Shown piece by piece: positions 7,935 through 15,862 of a stretch of DNA of 64,000 bases. Numbering within the stretch: the first letter of the stretch is position 1; every line of letters starts with the position of its first letter. A program made the position numbers and the translations under genes. Origin of the DNA: Bacteroidota bacterium (lineage in GTDB: Bacteria; Bacteroidota; Bacteroidia; UBA4408); the NCBI GenBank assembly GCA_016718805.1, contig JADKCP010000001.1, forward strand, positions 1,104,001 through 1,168,000, written 5' to 3'. Under the pieces are notes generated by a model that searched no databases, had not been told where the DNA came from, and saw only the letters and a program-made list of their open reading frames with translations.

Positions 7935-8993
7935 ATGAATTCTTCAAAAATAGCTGAATTGTTAGGAAGCAACGCTGATTCTTTATTGAATCACACTTGC
8001 AAAACCATTTCTAAAGAAAACATCGTTATTCCGGGAGCCGATTTTGTTGGCAAAACCTTTATGGATACCAATCGAAACAATCAAGTGATACGCAGTTTGG
8101 CTGCCATCTACGGACATGGTCGATTAGGAGGAAGCGGATACGTTTCTATTTTGCCGGTTGATCAGGGAATTGAACATTCTGCTGGAGCATCTTTTGCGCC
8201 CAATCCGATTTATTTTGACCCTGAAAACATTGTAAAGCTTGCTATCGAAGGAGGATGCAATGCAGTTGCTTCTACTTATGGTGTACTTGCATCTTGCTCT
8301 AGAAAATATGCTCACAAAATTCCATTTATTGTTAAGATTAACCACAACGAATTTATTTCCTATCCCAATAAATTTGATCAAATAATGTTTGGTTCAGTTG
8401 AGGACGCATGGAACATGGGAGCAGTTGCTGTTGGTGCAACTATTTATTTTGGTTCTGAAGAATCGGGCCGGCAGATTGTTGAAGTAGCACAAGCCTTTGA
8501 ACGTGCTCACGAATTAGGAATGGCTACTATTTTATGGTGCTACACACGTAATAATGCCTTTAAAAAAGATGGAATCGATTACCATACTGCAGCCGATTTA
8601 ACCGGCCAAGCAAATCATTTAGGTGTAACAATACAGGCTGATATCATTAAGCAAAAATTAGCCACCAACAATGGCGGATACACTGCGATTAATTTTGGAA
8701 AAACGCATCCAAAGGTATACAGCGATTTAACTACCAATCATCCTATTGATTTAAACCGTTATCAAGTGGCAAATTGCTATATGGGAAAAATAGGTTTAAT
8801 TAATTCTGGTGGTGAATCAAAAGGAGCAAGCGATTTGGCGGATGCTGTAACTACTGCTGTAATTAATAAAAGAGCCGGTGGACATGGTTTAATTTCCGGA
8901 CGTAAAGCGTTTCAGCGCCCGGTGAAAGAAGGAGTTGAATTATTACATGCTATACAGGATGTGTATTTAGCGAAGGAAATTACCATCGCGTAA
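7935..8993 (+). CDS. fbaB: Class I fructose-bisphosphate aldolase (DhnA type)
   Basis: A 352-residue DhnA-type aldolase that cleaves fructose 1,6-bisphosphate to dihydroxyacetone phosphate and glyceraldehyde 3-phosphate through a Schiff base. The phosphate-binding start is YVSILPVDQGIEHS, followed by GGCNAVASTYGVL, the strand PFIVKINHN that carries a conserved Lys, GAVAVGATIYFGS, and GESKGASDL near the C-terminus. Length is normal. A promoter with both boxes lies just upstream. accD follows 81 bases later on the same strand. The exact catalytic lysine should be set by alignment. Confidence 0.88.
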   Translation: MNSSKIAELLGSNADSLLNHTCKTISKENIVIPGADFVGKTFMDTNRNNQVIRSLAAIYGHGRLGGSGYVSILPVDQGIEHSAGASFAPNPIYFDPENIVKLAIEGGCNAVASTYGVLASCSRKYAHKIPFIVKINHNEFISYPNKFDQIMFGSVEDAWNMGAVAVGATIYFGSEESGRQIVEVAQAFERAHELGMATILWCYTRNNAFKKDGIDYHTAADLTGQANHLGVTIQADIIKQKLATNNGGYTAINFGKTHPKVYSDLTTNHPIDLNRYQVANCYMGKIGLINSGGESKGASDLADAVTTAVINKRAGGHGLISGRKAFQRPVKEGVELLHAIQDVYLAKEITIA

Positions 8994-9074
8994 ATTGCTT
9001 TAGTTGACGGAGGTGAGTGAAATTAGTGTAACAATTTCTAATACTTCCGAAATTAACCTTAAAATTAATAAAGT

Positions 9075-9920
9075 ATGAGTTGGTTTAAGAGAATAAAAGA
9101 AGGTATTACCACTTCAACCCACGAAAAAAAGGAAACCCCTGAAGGGTTGTGGTACAAATGCCCTCAATGCAAACACATTGTAACAGCTCAAGATAATATT
9201 GCCAATTTGTATGTTTGCGACAAATGCGAATACCATCAAAAAGTAGGTTCTAAAGAGTATTTCGAAATCATTTTCGACGATAATAAATTTACCGAATTAT
9301 TTGCAAATCTTACATCTGGTGATCCCCTGCAGTTTGAAGATACAAAAAAGTACAAAGACCGTTTGGTTGACACGCAAAAGAAAACAGGCCTCAAAGATGC
9401 ATTAACCGCTGCTCATGGTAAGGTTGAAGGGCAAGATTTGGTTATTTGCTGCATGGAGTTTAATTTCATTGGAGGCTCGATGGGATCAGTTGTAGGTGAA
9501 AAAATTTCTCGTTCAATTGATTATTGTATCCAACACAGAATTCCTTTAATGATTATCAGCAAATCGGGTGGGGCTCGAATGATGGAAGCTGCTTTTTCAT
9601 TAATGCAAATGGCTAAAACTTCAGTGAAATTATCCTTACTCGCAAAGGAAAAGATCCCTTATATATCATTTTTAACTGATCCCACCACAGGTGGCGTTAC
9701 AGCATCCTATGCCATGTTGGGCGATTTAAACATTTCGGAACCGGGAGCATTAATTGGTTTCGCAGGCCCTCGCGTTGTTAAAGAAACAATTGGCAAGGAT
9801 TTACCAAAAGGATTTCAAACAGCTGAGTTTGTCCTTGAACATGGATTTCTGGACTTAATTATCAAACGCAAGGAATTAAAATCTAAGCTTGCTCATTTGC
9901 TTCGACTATTTGCAAACTAA
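9075..9920 (+). CDS. accD: Acetyl-CoA carboxylase carboxyltransferase subunit beta
   Basis: A 281-residue beta subunit of the carboxyltransferase half of acetyl-CoA carboxylase, which with AccA moves CO2 from carboxybiotin to acetyl-CoA in the first step of fatty-acid synthesis. The N-terminal zinc ribbon is complete (C29, C32, C48, C51). The crotonase-fold core follows: FIGGSMGSVVGEKI, SKSGGARMMEA, LTDPTTGGVTASYAMLGD, GFAGPRVVKETIG and the terminal LPKGFQTAEF. Full length. accA is not in the window. A strong two-way hairpin terminator follows the stop codon. Confidence 0.95.
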   Translation: MSWFKRIKEGITTSTHEKKETPEGLWYKCPQCKHIVTAQDNIANLYVCDKCEYHQKVGSKEYFEIIFDDNKFTELFANLTSGDPLQFEDTKKYKDRLVDTQKKTGLKDALTAAHGKVEGQDLVICCMEFNFIGGSMGSVVGEKISRSIDYCIQHRIPLMIISKSGGARMMEAAFSLMQMAKTSVKLSLLAKEKIPYISFLTDPTTGGVTASYAMLGDLNISEPGALIGFAGPRVVKETIGKDLPKGFQTAEFVLEHGFLDLIIKRKELKSKLAHLLRLFAN

Positions 9921-9953
9921 AAAAAAGCCGGAATATGAGTTCCGGCTTTTTTT
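9921..9953. terminator. Bidirectional rho-independent terminator between accD and the small minus-strand gene
   Basis: AAAAAAGCCGGAA, a 6-base loop, then TTCCGGCTTTTTTT. The 13-base arms pair perfectly, with an A tract on one side and a T tract on the other, so it can serve the convergent genes on both strands. Confidence 0.88.
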
Positions 9954-9964
9954 ATTCAGTTGCT

Positions 9965-10282
9965 TTAGCGGTGCTGAGGGTCGTGTTTTTCTTTAGCGAT
10001 GTGCTTTCCGGCCCTTTTTTGATGATGATGTATTTTTGCGCGCTCCTCTGGGGTAACAACTCCATCTGATTTAGCCAATTTTTTTTCGTGTTGAATTTTG
10101 CGTTGTTGTCTTTCAAGTTTCTCAGCTTCAGCCGGAGTTAACTCTCCATTTTTAACACCTTGTGCAATTTTTTTTTGCTGTTGTTCCTGTTTGTGCTTCA
10201 CCTTTGGTGTAGCTGTTTGTGCGATACTTTGTGAACAATAAATCGGTAGCAGAAAGCTGCTAAGCAAAAGTTTGATTTTCAT
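9965..10282 (-). CDS. Small exported charged protein with two LTPxE repeats
   Basis: A 105-residue protein with a signal peptide (to ~residue 21, SIAQ) and a highly charged, helical, Lys/Gln/His-rich body. Two related repeats are visible: NGELTPAEAEKLERQQRKI and DGVVTPEERAKIHHHQKRA. Their spacing recalls degenerate EF-hand-like or helical pairs, and I recall similar periplasmic proteins in Bacteroidota and Betaproteobacteria, but no function is known to me. The basic, histidine-rich tail (KHIAKEKHDPQH) might bind metals, which is speculation. It shares the terminator with accD. Confidence 0.6.
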   Translation of the reverse strand: MKIKLLLSSFLLPIYCSQSIAQTATPKVKHKQEQQQKKIAQGVKNGELTPAEAEKLERQQRKIQHEKKLAKSDGVVTPEERAKIHHHQKRAGKHIAKEKHDPQHR

Positions 10283-10670
10283 ACTTCTAGAATTTTAAAT
10301 TTAGCAATACGACTATAGTAACTATCTAAAGGTTTAAATTAAGTAAATTATTTTTGAATTTATAGATATCCGCTTTTGTACCTAAAATTTGAATGAATGA
10401 AACTGAATTAACTATTTCTCATGAATAGAATTTATTATAGGAACGCATATTTAGTGACTGCCAGCCTTAAATAAGCTATTGCTATAGCAGGCAGTGATTC
10501 TTATAATTATTGCTGATTTGAATTCGTTGTAAATACTACTTATCCCTTTACACTTTTATAGATTAACTCAAGATTAATCAAGAAAAATAAATTTAGATAT
10601 AATTGCAGCTAAGAATAGTTGATTTCATTAGATTTACCATTTTAATTTTCATTCAACAATTCATCAACCT
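10283..10670. other. 388-base intergenic region between divergent genes
   Basis: AT-rich and without a credible ORF or a clear TAnnTTTG box on either strand. The only structure I see is a nested inverted repeat at 10457-10495: outer arms ACTGCC/GGCAGT enclosing an inner stem GCTAT-TGCT-ATAGC. It could be a small RNA or a remnant, but the evidence is thin. Confidence 0.35.
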
Positions 10671-10997
10671 ATGATTAAATCAATCGTGAAACGCAGTTTA
10701 ACAGGAATAGTACTCATGTTATTTGCTTGTAATAGCCAATCTCAAAAGGAAAAATCTGTTGAAGAAACTGTTTATTCGGCCGAAGAAATAAAAGCCGAAA
10801 CAGAAAAAGCAAATCAATTTTTCGACAAAGTTTTTGATGACTATGTAAGTCGTACACCTCAAACACAAACAAGGCTTGGAATTAAAAAGGACTACGACAA
10901 ATGGAACGATATTTCTGATGCTCATGCACAATCTGAAATTGCCATAACATCTGCTGCCTTGACTGAAATGAAAAGGAAATTAACTACGACAAGTTAG
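10671..10997 (+). CDS. DUF885 family lipoprotein, N-terminal fragment (frameshifted; completed by 11117-12529)
   Basis: Starts with a lipoprotein signal (LMLFACNSQSQ, Cys at residue 20) and the first helices of a DUF885 protein (FFDKVFDDYVSRTPQTQTRLGI). The frame runs out shortly after EMKRK. The continuation is in another frame from ~10979 (INYDKLDEQAKISYKLF), so one base is missing in the A-rich stretch 10971-10979. This is the second DUF885 lipoprotein in the window and the second one split by a one-base loss in an A run. No promoter with both boxes is visible upstream. Confidence 0.78.
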   Translation: MIKSIVKRSLTGIVLMLFACNSQSQKEKSVEETVYSAEEIKAETEKANQFFDKVFDDYVSRTPQTQTRLGIKKDYDKWNDISDAHAQSEIAITSAALTEMKRKLTTTS

Positions 10998-11116
10998 ATG
11001 AACAAGCCAAAATCAGTTATAAATTATTTGATACGCAAAGCACACAAGAAATAGAAAATTTTAAATGGCGTTTTCACAATTATCCGGTAAATCAGCTCGA
11101 TGGTTTACACAATGAT

Positions 11117-12529
11117 GTGCCATCCTTTTTAATAAATTTTCATAGAATTGATAGTTTGAAAGATGCGAAAGCATATATCGCGCGCATAAACAGAGTAACA
11201 ACTTTATTTGATCAATTGCATGAAGATTTAAAAATTAGAGAGGAAAAAAACATTATCCCTCCGCGTTTCGTGTTTCCTTATGTATTGGCAGATGCCAAAG
11301 GAATGTTAACCGGTTTTCCATTTGATAAATCAGGAAAAAATAATTCTTTGTATGAAGATTTTAGCAGCAAAGTAAATGCGTTAAAGGAGTGTAGTGCAAC
11401 AGAGAAAAAATTGTTATTGCAAGAAGCGGCAGAGGCCATGAATAAAAATATGCGCCCTGCTTATGAAAAGTTTATAAGCTATTTTACCGAGCTCGAAAAG
11501 AAAGCAACAGACGACGATGGTGCTTGGAAGTTTCCGGATGGTGAAGCATACTATGCAGCTGCCTTAAAAACAACTACCACTACTAATTTAACAGCCGACG
11601 AAATTCATGAAATAGGATTAAAAGAGGTAGCGCGTATACATGCAGAGATGCATGCCATTATGAAAAAGGTAAATTTTAAGAACGATAATTTGTTAGAGTT
11701 TTTTGACTTTACACGTAACGACAAACAGTTTTATTATACAAATGATGCTAAAGGAAAAGAAGGGTATCGTGTAAAAGCTGTAAAAATTATTGAAGACATG
11801 AAGGCGCAATTGGATGCTTTATTTATAACCAAACCAGTTGCCGACATTGTAGTAAAGCCGGTAGAAGCTTTCCGCGAAAAATCAGCAGCCGGGGCATTTT
11901 ATGAAGAACCGGCAGTAGATGGAACCAGACCTGGAACCTACTACATCAATTTATATAACATGAATGATCAGGTTACTACACAAATGGAAGCATTGGCATA
12001 CCATGAAGGAATTCCAGGGCATCATATGCAAATAGCCATTTCGCAGGAGTTGAAAAATGTTCCGAAGTTTCGACGTTTGGGCGGGGGTAATGTTGCCTAT
12101 GTTGAAGGTTGGGCCTTATACTCTGAATTAGTACCAAAGGAATTAGGTTTTTATAGTGACCCATATTCTGATTTCGGACGTTTGAGCATGGAAGTTTTTA
12201 GAGCTGCACGTTTAGTAGTTGATACCGGAATTCATAGTAAAAAATGGACCCGTAAAAAAGCACTGCAATATTTTCACGACAATACACCGAATCCTGAAGG
12301 TGATATACGAAAGGAAATAGAGCGATATATTGTGTGGCCTTCACAAGCAACAGGATATAAAATTGGAATGATGAAAATTATGGAACTGCGACAGTTAGCA
12401 AAAGAAAAGCTAGGAACAAAGTTCGACATACGTGAGTTTCACGATGTTATTTTAACTTCTGGACCAGTACCAATGAATGTTTTAGGTGATTTGGTCACTG
12501 CTTACATCGACAAAGCATCAGAAAAGTAG
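11117..12529 (+). CDS. DUF885 family lipoprotein, main catalytic part (frameshifted from 10671-10997)
   Basis: Carries the DUF885 signatures: YHEGIPGHHMQIA (HExxPGHH metal site), YVEGWALYSE, and the C-terminal helix set ending FHDVILTSGPVPMNVLG. Coding really resumes at ~10979; the GTG at 11117 is only the first available start in this frame. Fused to the fragment before it, the product is ~618 residues, a normal size for this family of putative exported metallopeptidases. All key residues are present, so the enzyme would be intact if the indel is a sequencing error. It ends 18 bases before the left hairpin of the ATPase cassette. Confidence 0.82.
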   Translation: MPSFLINFHRIDSLKDAKAYIARINRVTTLFDQLHEDLKIREEKNIIPPRFVFPYVLADAKGMLTGFPFDKSGKNNSLYEDFSSKVNALKECSATEKKLLLQEAAEAMNKNMRPAYEKFISYFTELEKKATDDDGAWKFPDGEAYYAAALKTTTTTNLTADEIHEIGLKEVARIHAEMHAIMKKVNFKNDNLLEFFDFTRNDKQFYYTNDAKGKEGYRVKAVKIIEDMKAQLDALFITKPVADIVVKPVEAFREKSAAGAFYEEPAVDGTRPGTYYINLYNMNDQVTTQMEALAYHEGIPGHHMQIAISQELKNVPKFRRLGGGNVAYVEGWALYSELVPKELGFYSDPYSDFGRLSMEVFRAARLVVDTGIHSKKWTRKKALQYFHDNTPNPEGDIRKEIERYIVWPSQATGYKIGMMKIMELRQLAKEKLGTKFDIREFHDVILTSGPVPMNVLGDLVTAYIDKASEK

Positions 12530-12547
12530 CAGTGTTACAAGTATGCA

Positions 12548-12590
12548 CTACCATGAAAATCAAAAGTGTAACTTTTGATTTTCATGGTAG
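12548..12590. repeat. Perfect hairpin at the 3' side of the AAA_14 ATPase gene
   Basis: A perfect 20-base inverted repeat with a 3-base loop; the left arm contains CCATGAAAATCAAAAGT. It touches the stop codon of the ATPase gene. No T tract follows on either strand, so it is not a standard terminator. The same core, 16 of 17 bases, recurs in a second hairpin at 13778-13826 on the other side of the gene. Confidence 0.85.
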
Positions 12591-13544
12591 CTACATTTTA
12601 GGTAAATGCTTTTCCAAAAATTCATTTAGGTTGCAAATGCTTATTTCATTGGTTGCTGTGTAGGAATCTCCTTGGGGTATGACAATAAAATTCTTTTTGG
12701 TTTTTAAATCAATAATCGAATGTAAAAATCCTTTCCCAAGCAATGGTGAAGTCGAAAGTTTTATTTCGATACAAGCAATTGGTTTCATTCCTCTTACCAA
12801 TACCAAGTCAGCCTCTGTTCCTTGATGACTACGGTAGAAGTAACAATCTATATGAGCAGGTTTTAGTTGCCGGATTTGCTCAATTACAAATCCTTCCCAA
12901 GAAGCTCCAACTACCGGATGGCCATATAAATCATCCAACTGATTAATCCGTGCTAATGCATGTAAAATTCCACTATCACGAATATAAATTTTTGGAGCTT
13001 TCACGAGCCTTTTTTTTGTGTTGGCAAACCAGGGTTGCAAACGCGTAACCAAAAATGCTCCTTCCATGTATTCGAGGTATCTGCCCACTGTTGGTGCACT
13101 TACTCCCAGCGAACGGCTGTAATTTTCCTTGTTCCAAATAGCGCCGTTTGAATGGGCAAGCATGTTCCAGAAATTACGAATGGTTACAGCCGAAAACTCA
13201 ACACCAAATAATTCACTTAAATCGCGCTCCGAGTAGGACTTAATTAAATTGGTATACCATTTTGTGAAGTCGATGTTTCGTGCCATGCCCAATGGAATCG
13301 GAAAACCGCCTTTTAACCAGAGCGTGTCTTGCTTTACCTTGCCCTTTATTGCTTCAATCAAATTTATACCGCCTAAGTCTAAGTAAGCTATTCGACCAGC
13401 CAATGATTCTGAAACTCCTTGAATTAAATGAGGAGAGGAAGAACCAAGTAACAAAAAGCGCGCTGGCTTCCGTTCCAAATCTACCAATGCTCTGAGCAAT
13501 GCAAAAAGTCGCGGCATACGTTGCACTTCATCAATAATAACCAA
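12591..13544 (-). CDS. AAA_14/DUF4143 ATPase, C-terminal part (frameshifted from 13559-13762)
   Basis: Carries Walker B and the rest of an AAA_14 domain (VIIDEVQRMPRLFALLRALVD, sensor-like LLGSSSPHL, ESLAGRIAYLDL), then the DUF4143 C-terminal region with a winged-helix-like part (NYSRSLGVSAPTVGRYLEY) and a PD-(D/E)xK-like segment (GTEADLVLVRGMKPIACIEIKLS). It joins the N-terminal piece through the T/A runs at 13555-13563, where one base is missing; the true frame reads LKNKHKLVIIDEVQ. Members of this family are widespread and their role is unclear. The gene is enclosed by two matching hairpins and may be a mobile or selfish cassette. Confidence 0.82.
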   Translation of the reverse strand: MVIIDEVQRMPRLFALLRALVDLERKPARFLLLGSSSPHLIQGVSESLAGRIAYLDLGGINLIEAIKGKVKQDTLWLKGGFPIPLGMARNIDFTKWYTNLIKSYSERDLSELFGVEFSAVTIRNFWNMLAHSNGAIWNKENYSRSLGVSAPTVGRYLEYMEGAFLVTRLQPWFANTKKRLVKAPKIYIRDSGILHALARINQLDDLYGHPVVGASWEGFVIEQIRQLKPAHIDCYFYRSHQGTEADLVLVRGMKPIACIEIKLSTSPLLGKGFLHSIIDLKTKKNFIVIPQGDSYTATNEISICNLNEFLEKHLPKM

Positions 13545-13558
13545 CTTATGCTTGTTTT

Positions 13559-13762
13559 TTAAAGATAACTTTCAGCATCTTGTAGCAAACGATTGTAATG
13601 ACTTTCTAATTCTAAATCCAAATAGAGTACTTCTTTTCGACTTTTTTTAGCATAAAGTTTAGCCATCGTAGTCTTGCCAATTTGTCGAGCACCTAAGAGA
13701 GCAACCACAGGATTACTTCGTAAAAGGGTAGTTAATTCAGTTAATTCTAATCGATGTATCAT
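13559..13762 (-). CDS. AAA_14/DUF4143 ATPase, N-terminal part with Walker A (frameshifted)
   Basis: The first 67 residues of the ATPase, with Walker A in VALLGARQIGKTTMAKLY (GARQIGKT) and LYLDLELESHYNRL after it. A TAA arises at 13559-13561. One added T in the CTTT run gives ...YLLKNKHKLVIIDEVQ and restores a protein of ~390 residues, the usual size. The right-hand hairpin of the cassette lies 16 bases upstream of the ATG, inside the 5' untranslated region, where it could affect expression. Confidence 0.8.
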   Translation of the reverse strand: MIHRLELTELTTLLRSNPVVALLGARQIGKTTMAKLYAKKSRKEVLYLDLELESHYNRLLQDAESYL

Positions 13763-13777
13763 ACAACAAAAATAATT

Positions 13778-13826
13778 ATTTATCCATGAAAAACAAAAGT
13801 TAGACTTTGATATTTCATGGATAAAT
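13778..13826. repeat. Imperfect hairpin at the 5' side of the AAA_14 ATPase gene
   Basis: Arms of 23 bases pair at 20 positions around a 3-base loop (TAG). The left arm contains CCATGAAAAACAAAAGT, one base different from the matching stretch in the hairpin at 12548-12590. Similar arm length, the same loop length and a shared core at both ends of one gene suggest end sequences of a cassette. Confidence 0.8.
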
Positions 13827-13866
13827 AAATGCAGTAATGAAACTGTTATAATCTAAACAATTCCAT

Positions 13867-13874
13867 TATTTTTG
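13867..13874 (+). promoter_or_regulatory. Putative -7 element for ettA
   Basis: TATTTTTG matches TAnnTTTG, leaving a ~90-base leader before the ATG. No clear -33 box is visible. Confidence 0.4.
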
Positions 13875-13970
13875 CAATCTGTTTTAAGTTTAGTATAGAG
13901 CCTACGGTGCTCCTTATGCAGTTTTAAAAAACAAAATATTCTAACTAATTCAAGCAATAAATCATATACT

Positions 13971-15650
13971 ATGAGCGACGATAAGAAGGTAATTTTTTCT
14001 ATGGTTAAAGTGAGTAAAATTTTTCCACCGCAGAAGCAGGTGCTGAAAGATATTTATCTCTCATTTTTTTACGGTGCTAAAATTGGCATCATTGGATTGA
14101 ATGGTTCTGGTAAATCAACTCTATTAAAAATTATTGCCGGTGTCGAAAAATCATTCCAAGGAGATGTAGTGTTTTCACCGGGTTATACAGTCGGTTATTT
14201 AGAACAAGAACCTATACTGGACGAAACAAAAACAGTAATGGAAATTGTTCGTGAAGGTGCGCAGGAAGTTGTTGACATACTCAATGAATACGAAGAAATA
14301 AATAACAAGTTTGCTGAGCCCATGAGCGATGAGGCGATGGAAAAGTTGCTCGCTCGACAAGCAGTTGTAAGTGATTTAATTGAGCAGCATGATGCTTGGG
14401 AATTGGATACCAAACTTGAAAGAGCCATGGATGCGTTACGTTGTCCGGAAGGAGATACACCTATTAATGTGTGTAGTGGTGGTGAGCGCCGACGTGTTGC
14501 TTTATGTCGTTTACTTTTAAAGAAACCGGATATTTTATTGCTCGATGAACCAACGAATCACTTGGATGCAGAAAGTATTGATTGGCTTGAGCAGTTTTTA
14601 CAAAATTATGCAGGAACAGTTATTGCGATTACGCACGATCGTTATTTCCTCGACAATGTTGCTGGATGGATTCTTGAATTAGATAGAGGTGAAGGTATAC
14701 CATGGAAAGGAAATTATTCATCTTGGTTAGATCAAAAGGGCAAGCGCTTAGCAATGGAGGAAAAGACGGAAAGCAAACGTCAGAAAACCTTAGCACGTGA
14801 GTTAGAATGGGTGCGGCAAGGAGCTAAAGGTCGCCAAGCTAAAGGAAAAGCTCGTTTGGCAGCTTACGATAAATTGATGAGCGAGGATGTTAAACAGAAA
14901 GAAGAAAAATTGGAACTTTTTATTCCTAACGGTCCTCGTTTAGGAAATGAAGTGATTGAAGCAGTTGATGTTTCAAAAGCCTTTGGAGATAAATTATTGT
15001 ATGAACATTTGAATTTTAAATTACCACCTGCCGGAATCGTTGGTATAATTGGACCAAACGGTGCCGGAAAAACAACCTTGTTTAAAATGATTATGAAACA
15101 ACTTGCTCCGGATGCAGGTGAATTTAAAGTAGGAGAGACGGTAAAGTTGAGTTATGTTGATCAATCGCACAATGAAATTGATCCAAATAAAACGGTATGG
15201 GAAAATATTACCGGAGGGAATGAAGTGATAGAAATGGGCGGAAAAACAATTAACTCAAGAGCCTATGTTTCTCGCTTTAATTTTAATGGCGCTGATCAAG
15301 GAAAAAAATGTGGTATTTTATCAGGTGGTGAACGTAACCGTTTGCATTTGGCAATGGCATTAAAGGCAGAAGGGAATGTGATTTTGTTGGATGAGCCAAC
15401 CAACGATATTGACGTAAATACGCTTCGTGCGTTGGAAGAAGGTTTGGACAGCTTTGCCGGCTGTGCTGTTATTATTTCACACGATAGATGGTTTCTGGAT
15501 AGAGTATGTACACATATTTTAGCTTTTGAAGGCGATTCAAGTGTGTATTATTTTGAAGGAGGTTATTCTGAATACGAAGAAAATAAAAAGAAACGTTTGG
15601 GTGGCGATGCAACTCCAAAGCGAATTCGCTTTAAAAAACTAGTAGTTTAA
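13971..15650 (+). CDS. ettA: Energy-dependent translational throttle protein EttA (ABC-F)
   Basis: A 559-residue soluble ABC-F protein with two ATPase cassettes and no membrane segment; it binds the ribosomal E site and gates the start of elongation according to ATP/ADP. Walker A1 is GLNGSGKST (residues 42-50), with signature CSGGERRRVALCRLLL and Walker B LLLDEPTNHLD. Walker A2 is GPNGAGKTT, with signature LSGGERNRLHLAMAL and LLDEPTNDID. The linker between the domains is charged (KRQKTLARELEWVRQGAKGRQAKGKAR in outline). The opening KVIFSMVKVSKIFPP is typical of EttA rather than Uup. The last residues, RFKKLVV, fit the family. Confidence 0.93.
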   Translation: MSDDKKVIFSMVKVSKIFPPQKQVLKDIYLSFFYGAKIGIIGLNGSGKSTLLKIIAGVEKSFQGDVVFSPGYTVGYLEQEPILDETKTVMEIVREGAQEVVDILNEYEEINNKFAEPMSDEAMEKLLARQAVVSDLIEQHDAWELDTKLERAMDALRCPEGDTPINVCSGGERRRVALCRLLLKKPDILLLDEPTNHLDAESIDWLEQFLQNYAGTVIAITHDRYFLDNVAGWILELDRGEGIPWKGNYSSWLDQKGKRLAMEEKTESKRQKTLARELEWVRQGAKGRQAKGKARLAAYDKLMSEDVKQKEEKLELFIPNGPRLGNEVIEAVDVSKAFGDKLLYEHLNFKLPPAGIVGIIGPNGAGKTTLFKMIMKQLAPDAGEFKVGETVKLSYVDQSHNEIDPNKTVWENITGGNEVIEMGGKTINSRAYVSRFNFNGADQGKKCGILSGGERNRLHLAMALKAEGNVILLDEPTNDIDVNTLRALEEGLDSFAGCAVIISHDRWFLDRVCTHILAFEGDSSVYYFEGGYSEYEENKKKRLGGDATPKRIRFKKLVV

Positions 15651-15658
15651 ATTTCTAT

Positions 15659-15856
15659 TTAAATTGGAAAACTGGCTACTTCTTGCACCTTACAATGTGT
15701 GTAACCATTGGCTTTAAATCCAGCCTTTTTGCCTACTTTAAGACTTACATCAATAGCTTGATATGTTCCTTTTTCTATTTTTTTGCAATCATTTTCACAA
15801 GCGAATAGTATTAGTAAAAAGAAGTAAAAAAATGAAGAATTAACCGAAAATTTCAT
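15659..15856 (-). CDS. Small putative lipoprotein
   Basis: A 65-residue protein with a hydrophobic start and a lipobox-like LILFAC (Cys at residue 20), then CKKIEKGTYQAIDVSLKVGKKAGFKANGYTHCKV. No family is recognised. It is convergent with ettA and 6 bases downstream of suhB on the same strand, so it could be the last gene of a suhB transcript. It is short, so it could be spurious, but the signal peptide and lipobox argue for a real gene. Confidence 0.5.
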   Translation of the reverse strand: MKFSVNSSFFYFFLLILFACENDCKKIEKGTYQAIDVSLKVGKKAGFKANGYTHCKVQEVASFPI

Positions 15857-15862
15857 GTGAAA

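Noticed and set aside
12548..12590. Left ATPase hairpin as a simple terminator
   Set aside because: The stem is perfect but no T tract follows on either strand, and a near copy of it sits in the 5' region of the same gene, so a cassette-end role is more likely.
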